A program made the translations under genes and the position numbers. 64,000 bases of DNA from Ettlia oleoabundans (taxonomy: Eukaryota; Chlorophyta; Chlorophyceae; Chlamydomonadales). The stretch spans positions 1 to 64,000 of the forward strand of contig JAAMXP010001700.1 of assembly GCA_019693395.1 (NCBI GenBank), in the 5' to 3' direction. The notes below the pieces were generated by a model that saw only the letters and a program-made list of their open reading frames with translations, was not told the origin of the DNA and searched no databases. This document shows, one piece after another, positions 33,801 to 45,986 of this stretch (positions within the stretch are counted from its first letter, which is position 1; every line of letters starts with the position of its first letter).

Positions 33801-36800
33801 CGCTGCCCGCTCATCCAGCTGGCCAGCTCTGCCGCCGTGGCTGAGCCGCTGACGCTTGCTGCTGCGGCCATGGCGCCTGCGCTCACAAAAAGCTGGAGCA
33901 TGTCGCTGCAAACTGCCGCCTCTGCTGCCTGCCAGTCCCGTTCAGATAGGCTGCGGCTGGTGCCCGCAGCTGCTGCCGCGCGTGTGTATACTTGCAGGGC
34001 GGGTAGCAGCAGGGGTAGTAGCTGCTCATCCAGCGCTGCCAGCTCAGATTCCAGCCTGGCTGCTACACGCTGCGCCTCTGCCTGGGCCTGCACAAAGCAG
34101 AAAGGGTCGTCAGACCCATGAGGCTTAAGCCGGAACTTTCACAAAACAAAACCTATCAAAGTTACCCCGTTATACACACAGACATGATGTGAATTGCTGC
34201 CCAGTAAGGAAAGATACAACAGGCAGAGGCAGCAATTGCATCTCCCCTAACATTTCCCAAAACAGGTTGTACTGGCAGCTGCAAGCCTGAAACTGTGCCA
34301 GGCTGCCCCTTTGATTGATTGCCACCCACCTTGCTCGAGCGCTCTAGCACGCCCTTGAGCTTCAGCCTCCTAAAAAATTGGAGCGCCACCGCTGGGCTCT
34401 GCATGTCGGCTCCCACGGCTATCTCCCCTGCAGCCGCACACACCGCCGCCGCCACGCGTGCCGCTGCCGCAGCAAGCACAGCGCTGCACTGGGTAAAGGC
34501 ATCCCGCAGAAGCTCCAGCAGCAGGGTCCAATGCTGCTGGCCCAGCAAGGGGCCGCCATAGGCCACCCCTGCATGTAGCAGCTGGGTAACGGCGGCGGCC
34601 ACGGCTGGCGGGATAGGCTCAGGGCAGGTGGCCTTTGAGGCTGCCTCAGCCCTGGCAGCGGCAGCCGCAGCCTTGGCACCTTTGGCCTGGTGCAGCAGCA
34701 GCTGTAGAAGTGCCGCCTGCTCATCTTCAGTGAAGCAGCCAGCTGGGGGAAGGGCTGCTGAACCTCCTGCCGCCCGCCTTTCCGCTGCAGCAGCTGCTGC
34801 TGCAATCGGTGCGGCCTCTGCGGGTGGTGGCTCGCCAGCTTGCCGCGGCTGCAGCCGGCTGGCTTCCGTCTCTCTATAGCTGCTGCTGCTGCCGCCCAAG
34901 CTGATTCCGTAAGATGGGGGCTGCACGCTGCAATCCATTGCAGCAACCTGCAAACCGGTGGAGATGACGGGCAGCTTCACAACACGTGATAGGAGACCAA
35001 CCACTCAGCAAAGAATGAAAGGCATCTGGCTTCCACTACCAGCTCATCACCAGGCAAGATATATAAACCTGCAAACTTGTATGCACCATAGGGGCAGTGC
35101 AATCGCAGTAGAAGCCGCCCAACTTCTCACCTCAGCTTCTACCCAACTTCCATCCTGCTGGCGGTACCAAACAGCATCTCCCTTGGCATAGCCCGTAACA
35201 TCCCTGCCGCTGGTAGACCCATGCTCGCTTGCTGGCGTGGCCGCTGCAGGGGCTGGCAGATGTGCCGCTGCTTCCGTGCTGGTAGAACAAGGGAAGCAGG
35301 CCACAGCAGCCAGTAGAAGCTCCAAGCCTGCTGACTGCCGGCCGGCGCTTGCTGCCAAGGCTACTGGCTCACCTGCGCAGCACTGCTGGCACAAGCGCTG
35401 GCTCAGAGTCGGAAGTCCTGACTGCTCCAATAACAAGGTGCTGCTACGAAAGGCGGGGGCAACAATGGGCAACACCCGGCTAAGCAGCGTAGGCGGTAAG
35501 AATGGCTGTGCTGCTGCCTCGTTACCGACTACGGCCCGCACGAAGAATCGTGCCACAGCTGCAAGGCTGGTACTGTTGTCGCCGCTAACTGCTGCTTGCA
35601 GCAGCGCGCAGAGCACTGCCGATTGGCCTGGTGAGTTGGCGGTGGCTGCTGCGGTCTCAAGGGTGGGTTGCAGCAAAGTGCCGGCAGCAGGCCCCGCTAT
35701 GTAGTCCACAAGCTGCCGCTGCTGCTCACCGGCTGTTTCTGGGGCAGACTGGAGTGCCGCCAGTAGGCCAACTGCTGCTTCTGCCGCTTGCTCTGGGCTG
35801 GTGGCAGTCAGCAAAGAGCCGAAGCCTGCTGCACTGCCCACAGCAGCTAAGAACACTGCTTGGGGCACGCTAAATGCAAGACCCCTCTCGCCGCTGCTGC
35901 TGCTACTCGCTGCTGTGTTGTCGCCTATCGGCTGCTGCCGTCTTCCCATCCAAGCTTGCAACATGAGCTGCTCCAACCCGCTGCCGCTGCCTAGTGTGGA
36001 GAGCAACGGACGCGCCGCCTCTGCCGCTGCTAACGCTGCCTCTGCCGAACCATGCCAGGACAGCACACCCTCAACTGCCTGCTGTACTGCGGTTACAAAG
36101 CCAGCCTGCTGTTCGGGTGGTGCAAAATGCAGCACGTTGGCTATCGCCGCTTGCTGAGACCACAGTTGCTGGGCCGCCACGGCCGCTGCCCCAGGCTGTG
36201 CGGGGATCTCAACTGACTCGAGATCGCTTTCATCAGCAAAGCTGCTGGCCCCAGCCTCAGTGTTGCCCTCCACAGCAGCGGCTTCGGCCTCAGCGGCGGC
36301 ATCTTGCACCAGCAGGCCGAAAGCTGCGGCCAGCAGTTCCAGGCGCAACTCAAGCACCACAGAGCTGCCACTGGCATCAAGCGCAGACGCCAGTAACGCG
36401 TCTTGCAGCACCTGCATGACCGCCGCCGCTGCAGCAGCAGCAGCTGCCGCATCTGCAACGGGATCGGTTGCTGCCGCCAGCTCTGTTGCTGCCGCCAGCT
36501 CTGTTGCTGCCGCCTGCAGCTGCCGCAGTAGCTGCTCCAGCACCGCCTGCTGCGCAGCTTCAGACAACAAGCTGCAGCTGCCGTCGCCCGCTAGCAGCAG
36601 GGACAGCAGCTGAGCAGTTGCAGGCTCGGCAGCTATAAGGTCCACGGTACAGCTGCCGTCTCCGAGGATCAATCTTGCCACCCTGTCAAGCTCCCCGGAT
36701 TGACAAGCGTCTGCAGATAGCTGCGAGTGTTCCCCTGACACAAGGTGCTCCAGCAGCAACAAGGCTATGGGTGCCTGCGGCTGCCGTGACTGCAGCAGCT

Positions 36801-39800
36801 GCAGCAAGATGTCGGCAAGCTTGCGCGCTGGCTGCTGGACCTGCAGCCCATGAAAAGGGGGTGTGGCAGCGTGGACAAGCAGCATTCAAGCAGCGACTAC
36901 TGGCTTGTCTTTGACATACAGGATGGCATCCGGTTGACCAAATTGATTTAGCCTTATCAACATGCCCACCACTCTGAATACCTGTGGCAGGCAGGAGAGC
37001 AGCAGGTCACAGCTTGCTGCTGCGGCATCAGGCTGCTGCTCCTCATCCAACCGCCTGCAGCATGGTAGGACGGGCACAGGAGGGTCCCTCACCCAAATAC
37101 CTCAAGAGCCGATACGATGGAGCTAGTATACCTGCTTGCTCGAACACATGGCAACCCCACAAATCCACACAGACCACCCTCGCCCGCAGGCCTCGGCTCA
37201 CTTCTGATTCACGAGCCGCACGGAAACAGGTGAACCAGCCTGTCCGCACCTCAGTATGCTCTCAATAGTGAAGCTGGCGCTCTGGTGCAGGCGCAGTGAC
37301 GCAAACCCATCGTTTATGACGGCTGCTGCACCACCGGAGCTGGTAGTAGTGTGCCGCTCGTCCTCAGCGTCAGCAGTGCTGCCGCCAACTGCCTCTGCTG
37401 CGACCTGCCGTGGGAAGGATTTGAGCAGCGATGCCAAGAGTGATGAAGCTGCAGGCGGGGCTGTGCCATTGCGCACTTCAGGCAGCAACGGAGCCACCAA
37501 AGGCTTTGCTAGTGTGGCCCCAACGGTACCGCTCGCAGCTGGGCCTGCTGCTCTCTCCAGGGCTGCTACCAGCGCTGCCGAGCGGTCAAACAGCTCCAGC
37601 CGATCTGTACCACTGCTCAGGGAATCTTGTAGTGCTGCTGCCAGGCTGGCTCCCACCATTTGCAGCAGCAGATCCAGGCGCTGTTTGCTGTTGGCACTCG
37701 CTGAGGACTGGCTGAGCTTGCCGACAGCGCCTGCAAGGATCGCCTCTGACTCAAGTGCAGCAGCTGCTGCATCAGTGGTAGCCGCTGTAAGGGCGGGCAT
37801 TAGCGCCTGTTCCAGCGCCGCCTGCAGCAAGTCTCTGCTGTACTGCTGTCCCAGGGATGCAGCAGCATCTGCGCTATCGGCCTCGCCGCTGTTGGTGACG
37901 GTGTTGCCTCCGCTATCAGCTGCCAGGGCATCTGCCCTGAGCAGAGCATACAGCAAACAGTCTTGATAGGCAGCAGCTGCAGCTTGCCGCCCTGCCTTGG
38001 CTCCAGGAGCTGTGCCCACCAGCCCTGCCCTGCCCTGCCATATGCTCTCTAAAAGGGACGTGAACAAGGATGGACGTGGCCCCAACAACTCCTGCATGTG
38101 GCAGCGAAGAGGGGACAGGTGAGTAGACTCAATCACGCACAAAGTGTTGTACGAGACACTTGATGGAGAACGGCAGATGCCCACAGGATGCAAGCACACA
38201 CACAACACCTACCTGTGGAAGCAGTGAGACCAGCGGCAGCACCGCGGGGAAGGAGACGAGCGGCGAACCATAGCAGGCATGCCGCAGGAAGGCCCACAGC
38301 CGAGAAAGGAAGGCTTTCTGCATGTGGATCGTAGAAATGACGGTGGCAGCAGCGATCAGCAGGGCTTGCAACAGTGCAACGCATGTACAAGCCCCGGGAC
38401 ATCACATGGAAGCAATCCCGCTTGCATTCTGGTGGACGCAACTATAAAGACCTGCCTGCATGTTGATGTGGCTCCAGCTGTCTGGGAGGGCGCGTGCGTA
38501 GGACAGTAGCATGCCCCACATGGCCTCGTGGTTTCCAGGCTCCTTGTCGCTCAGCGCCCCCAGCACAGCAGGCGCAGCGTGCGCCAAGCCGCCCGCCAAA
38601 AGCTGCAACGGGGCGCGCTCGGCTGCTGTTGCCACAAGACCGTAGGCTGCCCGCCGCACAGGCGGCGCTTTGCTCTGCAGTACACCCTTGTAAAAAGCGG
38701 GCTGCTGCAGCTGAGCTTGGATGCCGTCAAGCAGTTCCTGTTCTGCTGGTGATAGAGCGAAGTCTGACACTCCCGCCGCTGCTGTTTTGCTCTCTTCTGC
38801 ACTCCGCTGTAGTGCAAGGTCCAGCAGGGCAGCCAGGGCTGCACAGGTTGCAGCCAGCACGCGCTCGTGCCTGTCCTGCAGCTCCTCAGCGCTTTCTTTC
38901 TTGGAGTCCCCTAGTGACTGCGGGGTGCTCGCCAGGTTGTCAGCCATCAGCTGCAGCACCTGCACTTGACAACAGGACACAGATGCACCCAGTGCTTGTC
39001 ACAGGACTATTGGCCAAAACGACTGGCAAACAAACCACAACAGGCCACCGTACATACTTGCGCAACAAGAACGGAAATGAATCTACGTCGTGAATGGCAG
39101 GTGTACATGATAGGGTGGTATGCAGGGGTGCGATCCGGCAGGGGAGGAAGGGCTCAGAACTCTGCTCGATTAGATTGTGTTTCATCAGAAAGCGGGGTTG
39201 CCAGTCCGCCACAGCCACCAGAAACGGACGCCGTAGGGTTGCCACAGCGCCCGCTGCTGGCGACCGTTGCAGAAGTGGCAGCACCCCTGTCAGAGCCCTT
39301 GCGCAAAATCTGTTGCTCGTCATAGCCCGCTGTGCTTTGCGTACCTCCTCGGCACGACACTTCACTTGCAAGGGCGGATGCAAGCGCAAGTGCAGGCAAC
39401 ATGGATGCAAGGAAAATACTACATGCATCCTGTGGTGAGTCCTGAGGCGCCGCAGCAGGTGCGGAAAGATGGAAAGTGCTAGCACGTCACCCTGGTGGAG
39501 AATGCTGAGCACCCAACAGATCAACCCACCTCGGTTCGGCAGTACAGCACTGCGTCCCGCTGCTTGGCTGCTGCAGGAAACGCCGCTGTGAAGGCTGCCT
39601 TGGCGGCTGATGCCGTCTCTGAGTAGACGTCAAACTGAGCGAGCCACATCGAGGGGAGCAGTGACTTGAGGAGCGGAGCGATAGCGCGGCCCACTGTGGT
39701 TGCAAAGACGGCGGTGACATGGCAAACCTCGCTGCGCACGCTGCGGTTGTTGTCCACCACTAGCCGGCTGTAGAGGTAGGCCCAACACGGCAGCGCTGCC

Positions 39801-40470
39801 TGCACATCTGCGGCTGGCTTCTCGCTGACCAGGCTCCTAAGTGCCTGCAACAGTATTGGCAGACAAAAGAAGCGGCCCATGGACATCTAACTGTAGCAAG
39901 TATGCCTCTGTGATTCACACTTGGTTAGTGCACCGCTGCAGCCGCAACCAACAGCCTGTTTCTAAGCTGCTGCCAGCACTTGACGGTTATGCAAGTAGTG
40001 ACGGTTGTTGGGTCGAGGGGTGCCGGCCAGCACCTAATGAACTTTGCTGGCTTACCTGCAAGGCCTTGAGCTTGGTGGTGGCATCACGCTTGGATAGCTT
40101 TTGCAGCTGCTGAGCGAGCTCGCCATCTAAATCAGCGGGAATTATAGCAACAGGACGCAACCCCGTATCGCCACCCCTGCCTGTTGCACTGCTGCCGCCA
40201 GTGCTGCCACCAGCGCCAGGCACCGCCGACTGCACCGTGTTAATGTATTTCGAACCAAACGAGAAGCCTCCTGATGCGGTGAGCGTGCTACCCGAGAACC
40301 TGCATGCCGAAAGCGGTGGCTGGTGGAACAAAGCCTTGGCGAGCAGATGGCAGCTATGAATAGCACATCAATGCCTACCCTCCAAATCCCACGCCTGCTC
40401 CCCTGCCCTGCAGAGCCTCTGCCGCCTTGGCGGCAGTGATGCCGGCAGATCGCTTATCCCCTTTCCCCAT
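30838..40470 (-). CDS. LTN1: Listerin, ribosome-quality-control E3 ubiquitin ligase
   Basis: Ubiquitinates stalled nascent chains on 60S ribosomes. Seventeen in-phase exons: 40379-40470, 40056-40299, 39530-39844, 38456-38959, 38213-38317, 37250-38091, 36982-37054, 35131-36840, 34330-34947, 33655-34087, 32541-33418, 32296-32368, 31934-32028, 31728-31793, 31468-31528, 31188-31254, 30838-30937. Total 2091 residues, longer than human or yeast Listerin. The N-terminus [20 protein letters not shown] and the block [17 protein letters not shown] are diagnostic. The middle is HEAT-like but swollen by Ala/Gln/Leu repeats. Near the end come [33 protein letters not shown] and the [29 protein letters not shown] and CPHC. 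Around residues 1276-1330 it carries [16 protein letters not shown] and YRETEASRL, a Tudor-like module I do not expect in Listerin. The 570-base intron at 38960-39529 is the longest. The intron after 38456 has a GC donor. Confidence 0.94.
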
Positions 40471-40849
40471 AAGCGCCTAATATGTGAACATGGCTCTACG
40501 TGGTATAGTAAAACGATATGTATGTCAAAAAGAGCACCTCCCGAGAACCCTGCTGGCAGCCAGTCAGCGAACGGAGCCTGCAAAACTCGTGCTGCACCCA
40601 GCCCTCAGCGTATCCTTACATCGTGACTGGATCACGACCTTCATCTTCATCTGCCCTCTGCGCAGTCGCCCCTTGTTGGGCCTAGCAAGCCCTCCTTCTG
40701 GCAGACTAGCCAGCTTTAGCCCCCGCCAGAATCGTCAGACCGTCGGCTTCGTCTTGCGGACTTGGACGGAAAGCCGTGCCCAACCTCCCCCTCGCCCGCT
40801 GCCGTGCCCCCGCCCCAACCTGCCTTGCCACACCGGCTGAAGCGGCAGG
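40471..40849. promoter_or_regulatory. Divergent promoter region of LTN1 and phosphofructokinase
   Basis: 379 bases separate the two opposite ATGs. It contains a pyrimidine-rich stretch (about 40775-40840) just upstream of the phosphofructokinase start. No clear core promoter motif. Confidence 0.5.
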
Positions 40850-43800
40850 ATGGGTGACCCGCTTGGTATGCACAGCTACGACCCTCCAAACGCAGACAAC
40901 TCATTTCTGCTGCATATTCCAGGCAATGGACATGACAATGTGCAGGATTTGGCCATCCGCCTGGACTCTGTCTGTGAGTGTCACCCACTTGCGCTGCCAG
41001 CTTTCCGCCCGCGGCCTCGCCTAAGCTTTTCTTTCGCAGCATTTCATGCCGTATTACCGCTGCTCATGCCTGTGGGGACAGCATGCCGTGTTGGTAGGGC
41101 TACTTTCTGCCACTCGTAGGGCTGGTGCGGTTATATGTCGTATCAACCACCTGCCTCATCTTGCGTGCATGCTGTGCCCTGCAGTGAAGGAGCCCGGCAG
41201 CGACAGCATCATCCATTGCCCCAACCTGCGCGATGAGCTGGAGGCCAGGTGCAGCATGCAATCAGCATCTGCCCGTCTCGCAGTTGGCTTGCTTGCTGCT
41301 ACTGCCCCCCCCCCCCCCCCAAAGTCACAGGTGGACCGACTGCTTATTGCCCACATGAAACTGTCGTGCAGACCTTCGCCCTTCATCCAGCACAACTACT
41401 TTGGCGGCGGCTTTGGTGAGTGCCAGCCTGCGCCTGTTCCTCCTCGTCTCACATGATGTCCTATCCTGCTGTACATAGGGCTGACTGAGTTGCTCTGATG
41501 CCCCTTCCTGTGTTCCTCTGACACCCCCTTTACCAATTGCCTGGCAGCATCCGTACAAATTTTGCGATCCTGGTTATGGCCGGCTGCCTGTGAGCCCTGT
41601 GGTAGGTACATGAGATACAGCGCTTCCAGGGCCCCATTTTCTTCCCCATGGTGCTGTGCAGTTTCGGATGAGGACCGCGTATGCCTGCAGTCCATCAAGT
41701 TTGCCACCGAGCGCTCAGCCGGCAGCCGCAGCCAGAACAACCTACTCCCGCTCCGCCCACAGAGCAGGCGCATGTCAGAAGATCACCGCGCTTCGCCCCA
41801 CCTCCACCTGCCTGACCACGCAGTGAGGGCAGGCCCACGTGAGGTAAGGGCATGCCTGAAAATTTGCAATCCTAGTGGGTTGAAGGTATGCGTCAGGCTT
41901 TGCAATCTGCGTGAGGTGAGGGTATGCCTGGCATCTTGCAATCGGCAGCCTTGCATGCTGAGGTCAGCTGCACCGCTGCCAATGTAGCGTTGCCACATCT
42001 GAGTCCAGCCAGCCCAGGCTTTCATTCATCTCACCTGGCAGCAGACTGTATGCCCACTTCCCATGCTGTTGCAATCCTCAAGGGAGGAGCTGCTGGTCTA
42101 GCAGCACACATGCATCTTTTGGGCCACCTTGCCACTTTAGTGTCGCTCTTTTCTTGGCATTTGGTGCCACATACCACCCGCGCAGACCATCTATCACAAC
42201 CCCAAGGACACACACATCGCCATATGCACAGTGGGAGGCATCTGCCCCGGGCTCAATGACGTGCTTCGCAGCCTGGTGCAAAAGGTGATGCCGAGCCACC
42301 ACCCTGGCGCCTGGTGGCACCTTTTCTGTTTCGAGAACCACCCTAGAAACCTCAGTACAGTGCAATCGACAGTGGATGTGTGAATGTCATGTTTCGTGCC
42401 ATGCCAGCTGCTGCTGCTCAACAATAAGTCCTCGTCTGTGCGTGTCAACGGTAACAATTGTAGACACCTTCAGCCACCCGTCATCGCCATCCTTCCATGC
42501 ACGCTCTCATCCCTAACGTTGTCGTCTCCCGTCGCGACTGCAGGCTCTGGACTATGGTGTGCCTGAGAGCAACCTGCTGGGCATCCGCTACGGCTTCCGA
42601 GGCTTCTATGATAGGGAGCACAAGCCTGTCGTGCTGACTCGCAGGTGGGTAGGGAGGATGGAGTAAGGAATTTGAGGTTGCTGGGCTGAGGAGGAGTTGT
42701 AGAATGATGCTGAGATGCAACTGGCATCAGCTCAGCTGGGGAAGGGAGGAGCTTTGCACACGCCATTGCTGCATTTGCAGTTGATTCCTGTCATGACAGA
42801 AACAACTTCTATGCTGAGCACACAGTCGGCATACTGCCAGCAACATGGTTCCCTGCAGCTTTGTAAGCTGTCTTCCTCTATATTTCTCACCGACTGCTTT
42901 CAGAATGGTGGAGGAGATACATCTTGAGGGTGGCACCATTTTAGGCACCAGCCGTGGCCTGCCAAATGTGCCAGAGATTGTGAAGCGCTTGGGTGAGCTG
43001 TTGGGCGGGGCAACAAGCATTCCGGCACTTTTCAATCAAATAGGGGCAGCTTATTGCCACCCGACACTTTGCCTGCGGCGCATGTCTTTCAGCATCTGTA
43101 GCTGTTTGCCTTGTTGAGGGGGTGTACTGTTTGCTGCCACATTGGCACATAGACGCCGTAACGCACCCATCCCTACTCCCCATGCAGACCTTTGGAAGAT
43201 TGACATGCTCTTCATAATAGGCGGCCGAGGCGGCAACGCCGCTGCTGAAGCGATCCACAGAGAGTGCCGTGCCAAGTCGGTGCGTTGTTCGCTGCCCTCT
43301 GCTGCTCCTTTGTGTGGCGCACTGCTGAGAGGCAGATGTTCCTTGATAAGTAAGAAGTTGATGCAACATCTTACTCTTGCTCACAATGTGGCCATCACCT
43401 GCCCTTGCTCTCTACATCGCGTTGCTCATGCTGTCCTGCTGCTACTGCCCCATGCTGTTCCTTGCTGTGTACTTTATGCAACACTGCAGGTACCCTGCTG
43501 CGTAGTGGCTGTGCCCAAGAGCATTGACAATGACATCCTGCTCATTGATAAGACCTTTGGTTTTGAGACAGCTGTGGAGGAGGCGCAGAAAGCTATCCTG
43601 GCAGCGAAAGTGGAGGCTAGCAGTGCATGTGAGTAGGGCTGCAAGTCCGCTGTCGCCTGGTGAATCTGGCCGGGCTAAAATGGTTTCATTGGAGGCTTGC
43701 ATGCAATCTCCTAGGCAGCTCACCAGCCATGCTCGCAATGTGAGCTGTGGGTCAAGGGGTTTCTGCCCGCAATCTCGCCTGCTTTTGCACCCCATAGTCC

Positions 43801-45986
43801 TGTATTTTTGCTCTGCAGACCGCGGCATCGGCTTGGTCAAGCTCATGGGGCGGCAGTCAGGGTTCATCACAGTGCAGGCAAGAGGGGCTGACTGGCGCTA
43901 TAGGGGAGTGTTGACTGTGCTGCAGGGCTAGGTGCTTGCCAACGGAGGATGTCAGGCTAAAAAGGGGAGTGCTGGGTGCATTGGCGCCCATGCCTACTAG
44001 AACCAATAACTCCGTGAATCCAAATGACCATTGGTTCTGGACCAAGGACTGTAGCATTACAGCTGCGGACCGATTGACGGCTGTTGCAAGGCCGCCCCCC
44101 CCACCTGCAGGCGTCACTTGCGGCAGGCATTGTGGATGCCGTGTTGATTCCAGAGGTGCAGTTTACCCTGGAGGGCGAGAAGGGGCTGTTCGCCTACCTG
44201 GACAAATTTATGGAGACCAAGGGGCATTGCGTGGTATGCGTTGCCGAGGGTGCTGGGCAGGTGAGCAAGCAAAGAATCCGGCAATTGGGTGTGGCATCCC
44301 TAGTCGTGGCATGCCCGCCTCGTGCATAGTTGCTTGCAGCAGGTGTTGTGTAGGATAGACCTGTGCTGCTATGCAAACCGCTGCTGCGGTTCTTGGGACA
44401 CCATACTAAATGTGTGCCTCCAGCTAGAGAACGCTGCCGCTAATGGTGCGCACCCCCGCTGTCGTGCCCACAAAGATGCAGCACGAGCGCGCTGCTGAGC
44501 AGGGTGTGTCTCATGGCGAAGGGCCGCCCAGCTCAGATGAGGTGCCCTCTCTTGTACCGCCGCCAAAAAACACATCACCTTAGTAGCGTTGGCCAGTGCT
44601 GCGTGCAGGAGGAACTGGTTTTCTGCCCGGTTGCTTTCACCGCCATGCCATCCTAGCGGCTGGTCTCTCTCTTGCCACGTAGCGACTTGAGCCCCTTGGC
44701 TATTTTCATATTAGCTTCGCCAAATTCATTGACCCACTCATGCCACCTATTGTCGCTTGCCTGGCTACAGGACATCATTGATAGCCAGGCTGAACTTGCA
44801 GTGGACATTGCGGGGCGGCCCATTCTGAAAGATGTGGGCCTGTGGCTAAAGCGTGAGTCTGCCGTTTGGGCTGCGAAGAAACTAGCACAAGGGGGTGCAC
44901 AAATCTGCTATCCCAGCTGCAACTGCGTCCTCAAAGCTTGCTGTGATTGCGGTCATCCTCAACACCTGCGTGCTGTGCCTGCTGCCACCGTTCCCCGTCC
45001 GCCTTGTGCAGGGAAGATGAAGGATTACTTCAAGGATGCAGACATCAAGTACATCGAGCCCACCACGATGATCAGGTGAGGATGCAGTACTCCTTTGGGA
45101 GGCTGGCAGCAGGTGTCGACAGGCTTTGCATGAGAAAGGGAGCCACCTTCAGTGCGTACGGTGCTGGTCTTGCGTGTATCTTACTCAAGCCTTTGGGCAA
45201 CTGCTGCCGGAAGCTGGCTCGTTTTTGCCTGCTTATATTGATTTCCACCACTCCAGTTCTGGTCTTCCATGTGTGGCACACAACTGCCAATTCTGCAGGT
45301 CGATTCCCACTACCGCCGGCGATCGTGTGTACTGCAAGATGCTGGCGCACGGCGCGGTGCATGCCGCCTTTGCAGGCTACACTGGAATCACTGTGGGCCT
45401 AGTTAACACACATGTGAGCATCCCCACTAGGCAGCCACCCTACCAACCAAGTATGAAGATATCAACGAACCGGGCAATATACCCACAGCAGCTGGCGTGT
45501 GCAGTTGTTTGTTGGTGAAGGCCTGTTGCAATGGAAGGTTGCAACATAGGTTGTGTGTGTATCAAGAACCTGATTGCATCTCGTTTTTACAATCTTCATT
45601 ATGATGTTTCGATGGCCCTGTTTGTTTTCAAATCTGCACTGCCCATGCCTCTGGTATGCCATCGTACTGCTTGCAGTACTGCTACCTGCCCATCCCGCTT
45701 ATCATCCAGGCGCCGCGCAAGGTGGACGCCGCAGGCGAACTGTGGAACAGGTGACTCCTTACAGTGCCTTCCTTGAACTGCTGTGCATGGTGATCGCAGT
45801 GGGTGTTAGCTTTGGAAAGCTGCAGCATGACTGCATCTTGCCAAGCTGGTGGTGAGTCGCTGCCGGGAACTTGAAGCAGTAGGGCTTTTTGTAGGCGATG
45901 GACAAGGCCATCTACCCGACACAATTTGCCCTACACTTCCCCTGTATAGGTTGAGGTCCAGTATCGGCCAGCCAGTGTTCGAATGA
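40850..45986 (+). CDS. PFK: ATP-dependent 6-phosphofructokinase, plant type
   Basis: Phosphorylates fructose 6-phosphate in glycolysis. Fifteen in-phase exons: 40850-40973, 41185-41415, 41662-41843, 42186-42284, 42544-42644, 42904-42992, 43188-43279, 43490-43628, 43819-43877, 44111-44260, 44771-44852, 45012-45075, 45299-45413, 45677-45750, 45950-45986; 545 residues. Group II plant-type blocks: [102 protein letters not shown]. Lys316 in PKSIDND is normal for the plant ATP type. The nucleotide loop reads [11 protein letters not shown] where plant ATP enzymes have GG(N/D)GT, so Arg289 sits at a key position. No obvious transit peptide, so probably cytosolic. Exon 2 contains 16 consecutive C and reads through in frame. 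The intron after 43877 has a GC donor. Exon 3 has duplicated donors. Confidence 0.93.
41305..41320. repeat. C16 homopolymer inside phosphofructokinase exon 2
   Basis: Sixteen consecutive C followed by AAAG. The exon stays open through it, encoding a proline run. A one-base length error would break the frame. Confidence 0.9.
41838..41948. repeat. 36-bp tandem repeat carrying the exon 3 splice donor (phosphofructokinase)
   Basis: Three copies at about 41838, 41875 and 41910 share CGTGAGGTRAGGGYATGCCTG and a distal TTTGCAATC or CTTGCAATC. Copy 1 carries the donor GAG|GTAAGG, copy 2 AAG|GTATGC and copy 3 GAG|GTGAGG. Confidence 0.85.

Noticed and set aside
32563..37966. Many plus-strand ORFs over 100 codons
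   Set aside because: They lie antisense to LTN1 exons made of Ala/Leu/Gln codons, which leave the reverse strand open. The minus reading carries the conserved Listerin blocks.
38960..39529. Open frames inside the 570-base LTN1 intron (for example around 39094-39438)
   Set aside because: The flanking exons join exactly in phase and in the order seen in other Listerins; the intronic frames have no recognisable sequence.
41249..41330. Intron in phosphofructokinase exon 2 using GTGCAG and the C16 tract
   Set aside because: The phase does not match the following exon, while reading through keeps frame.
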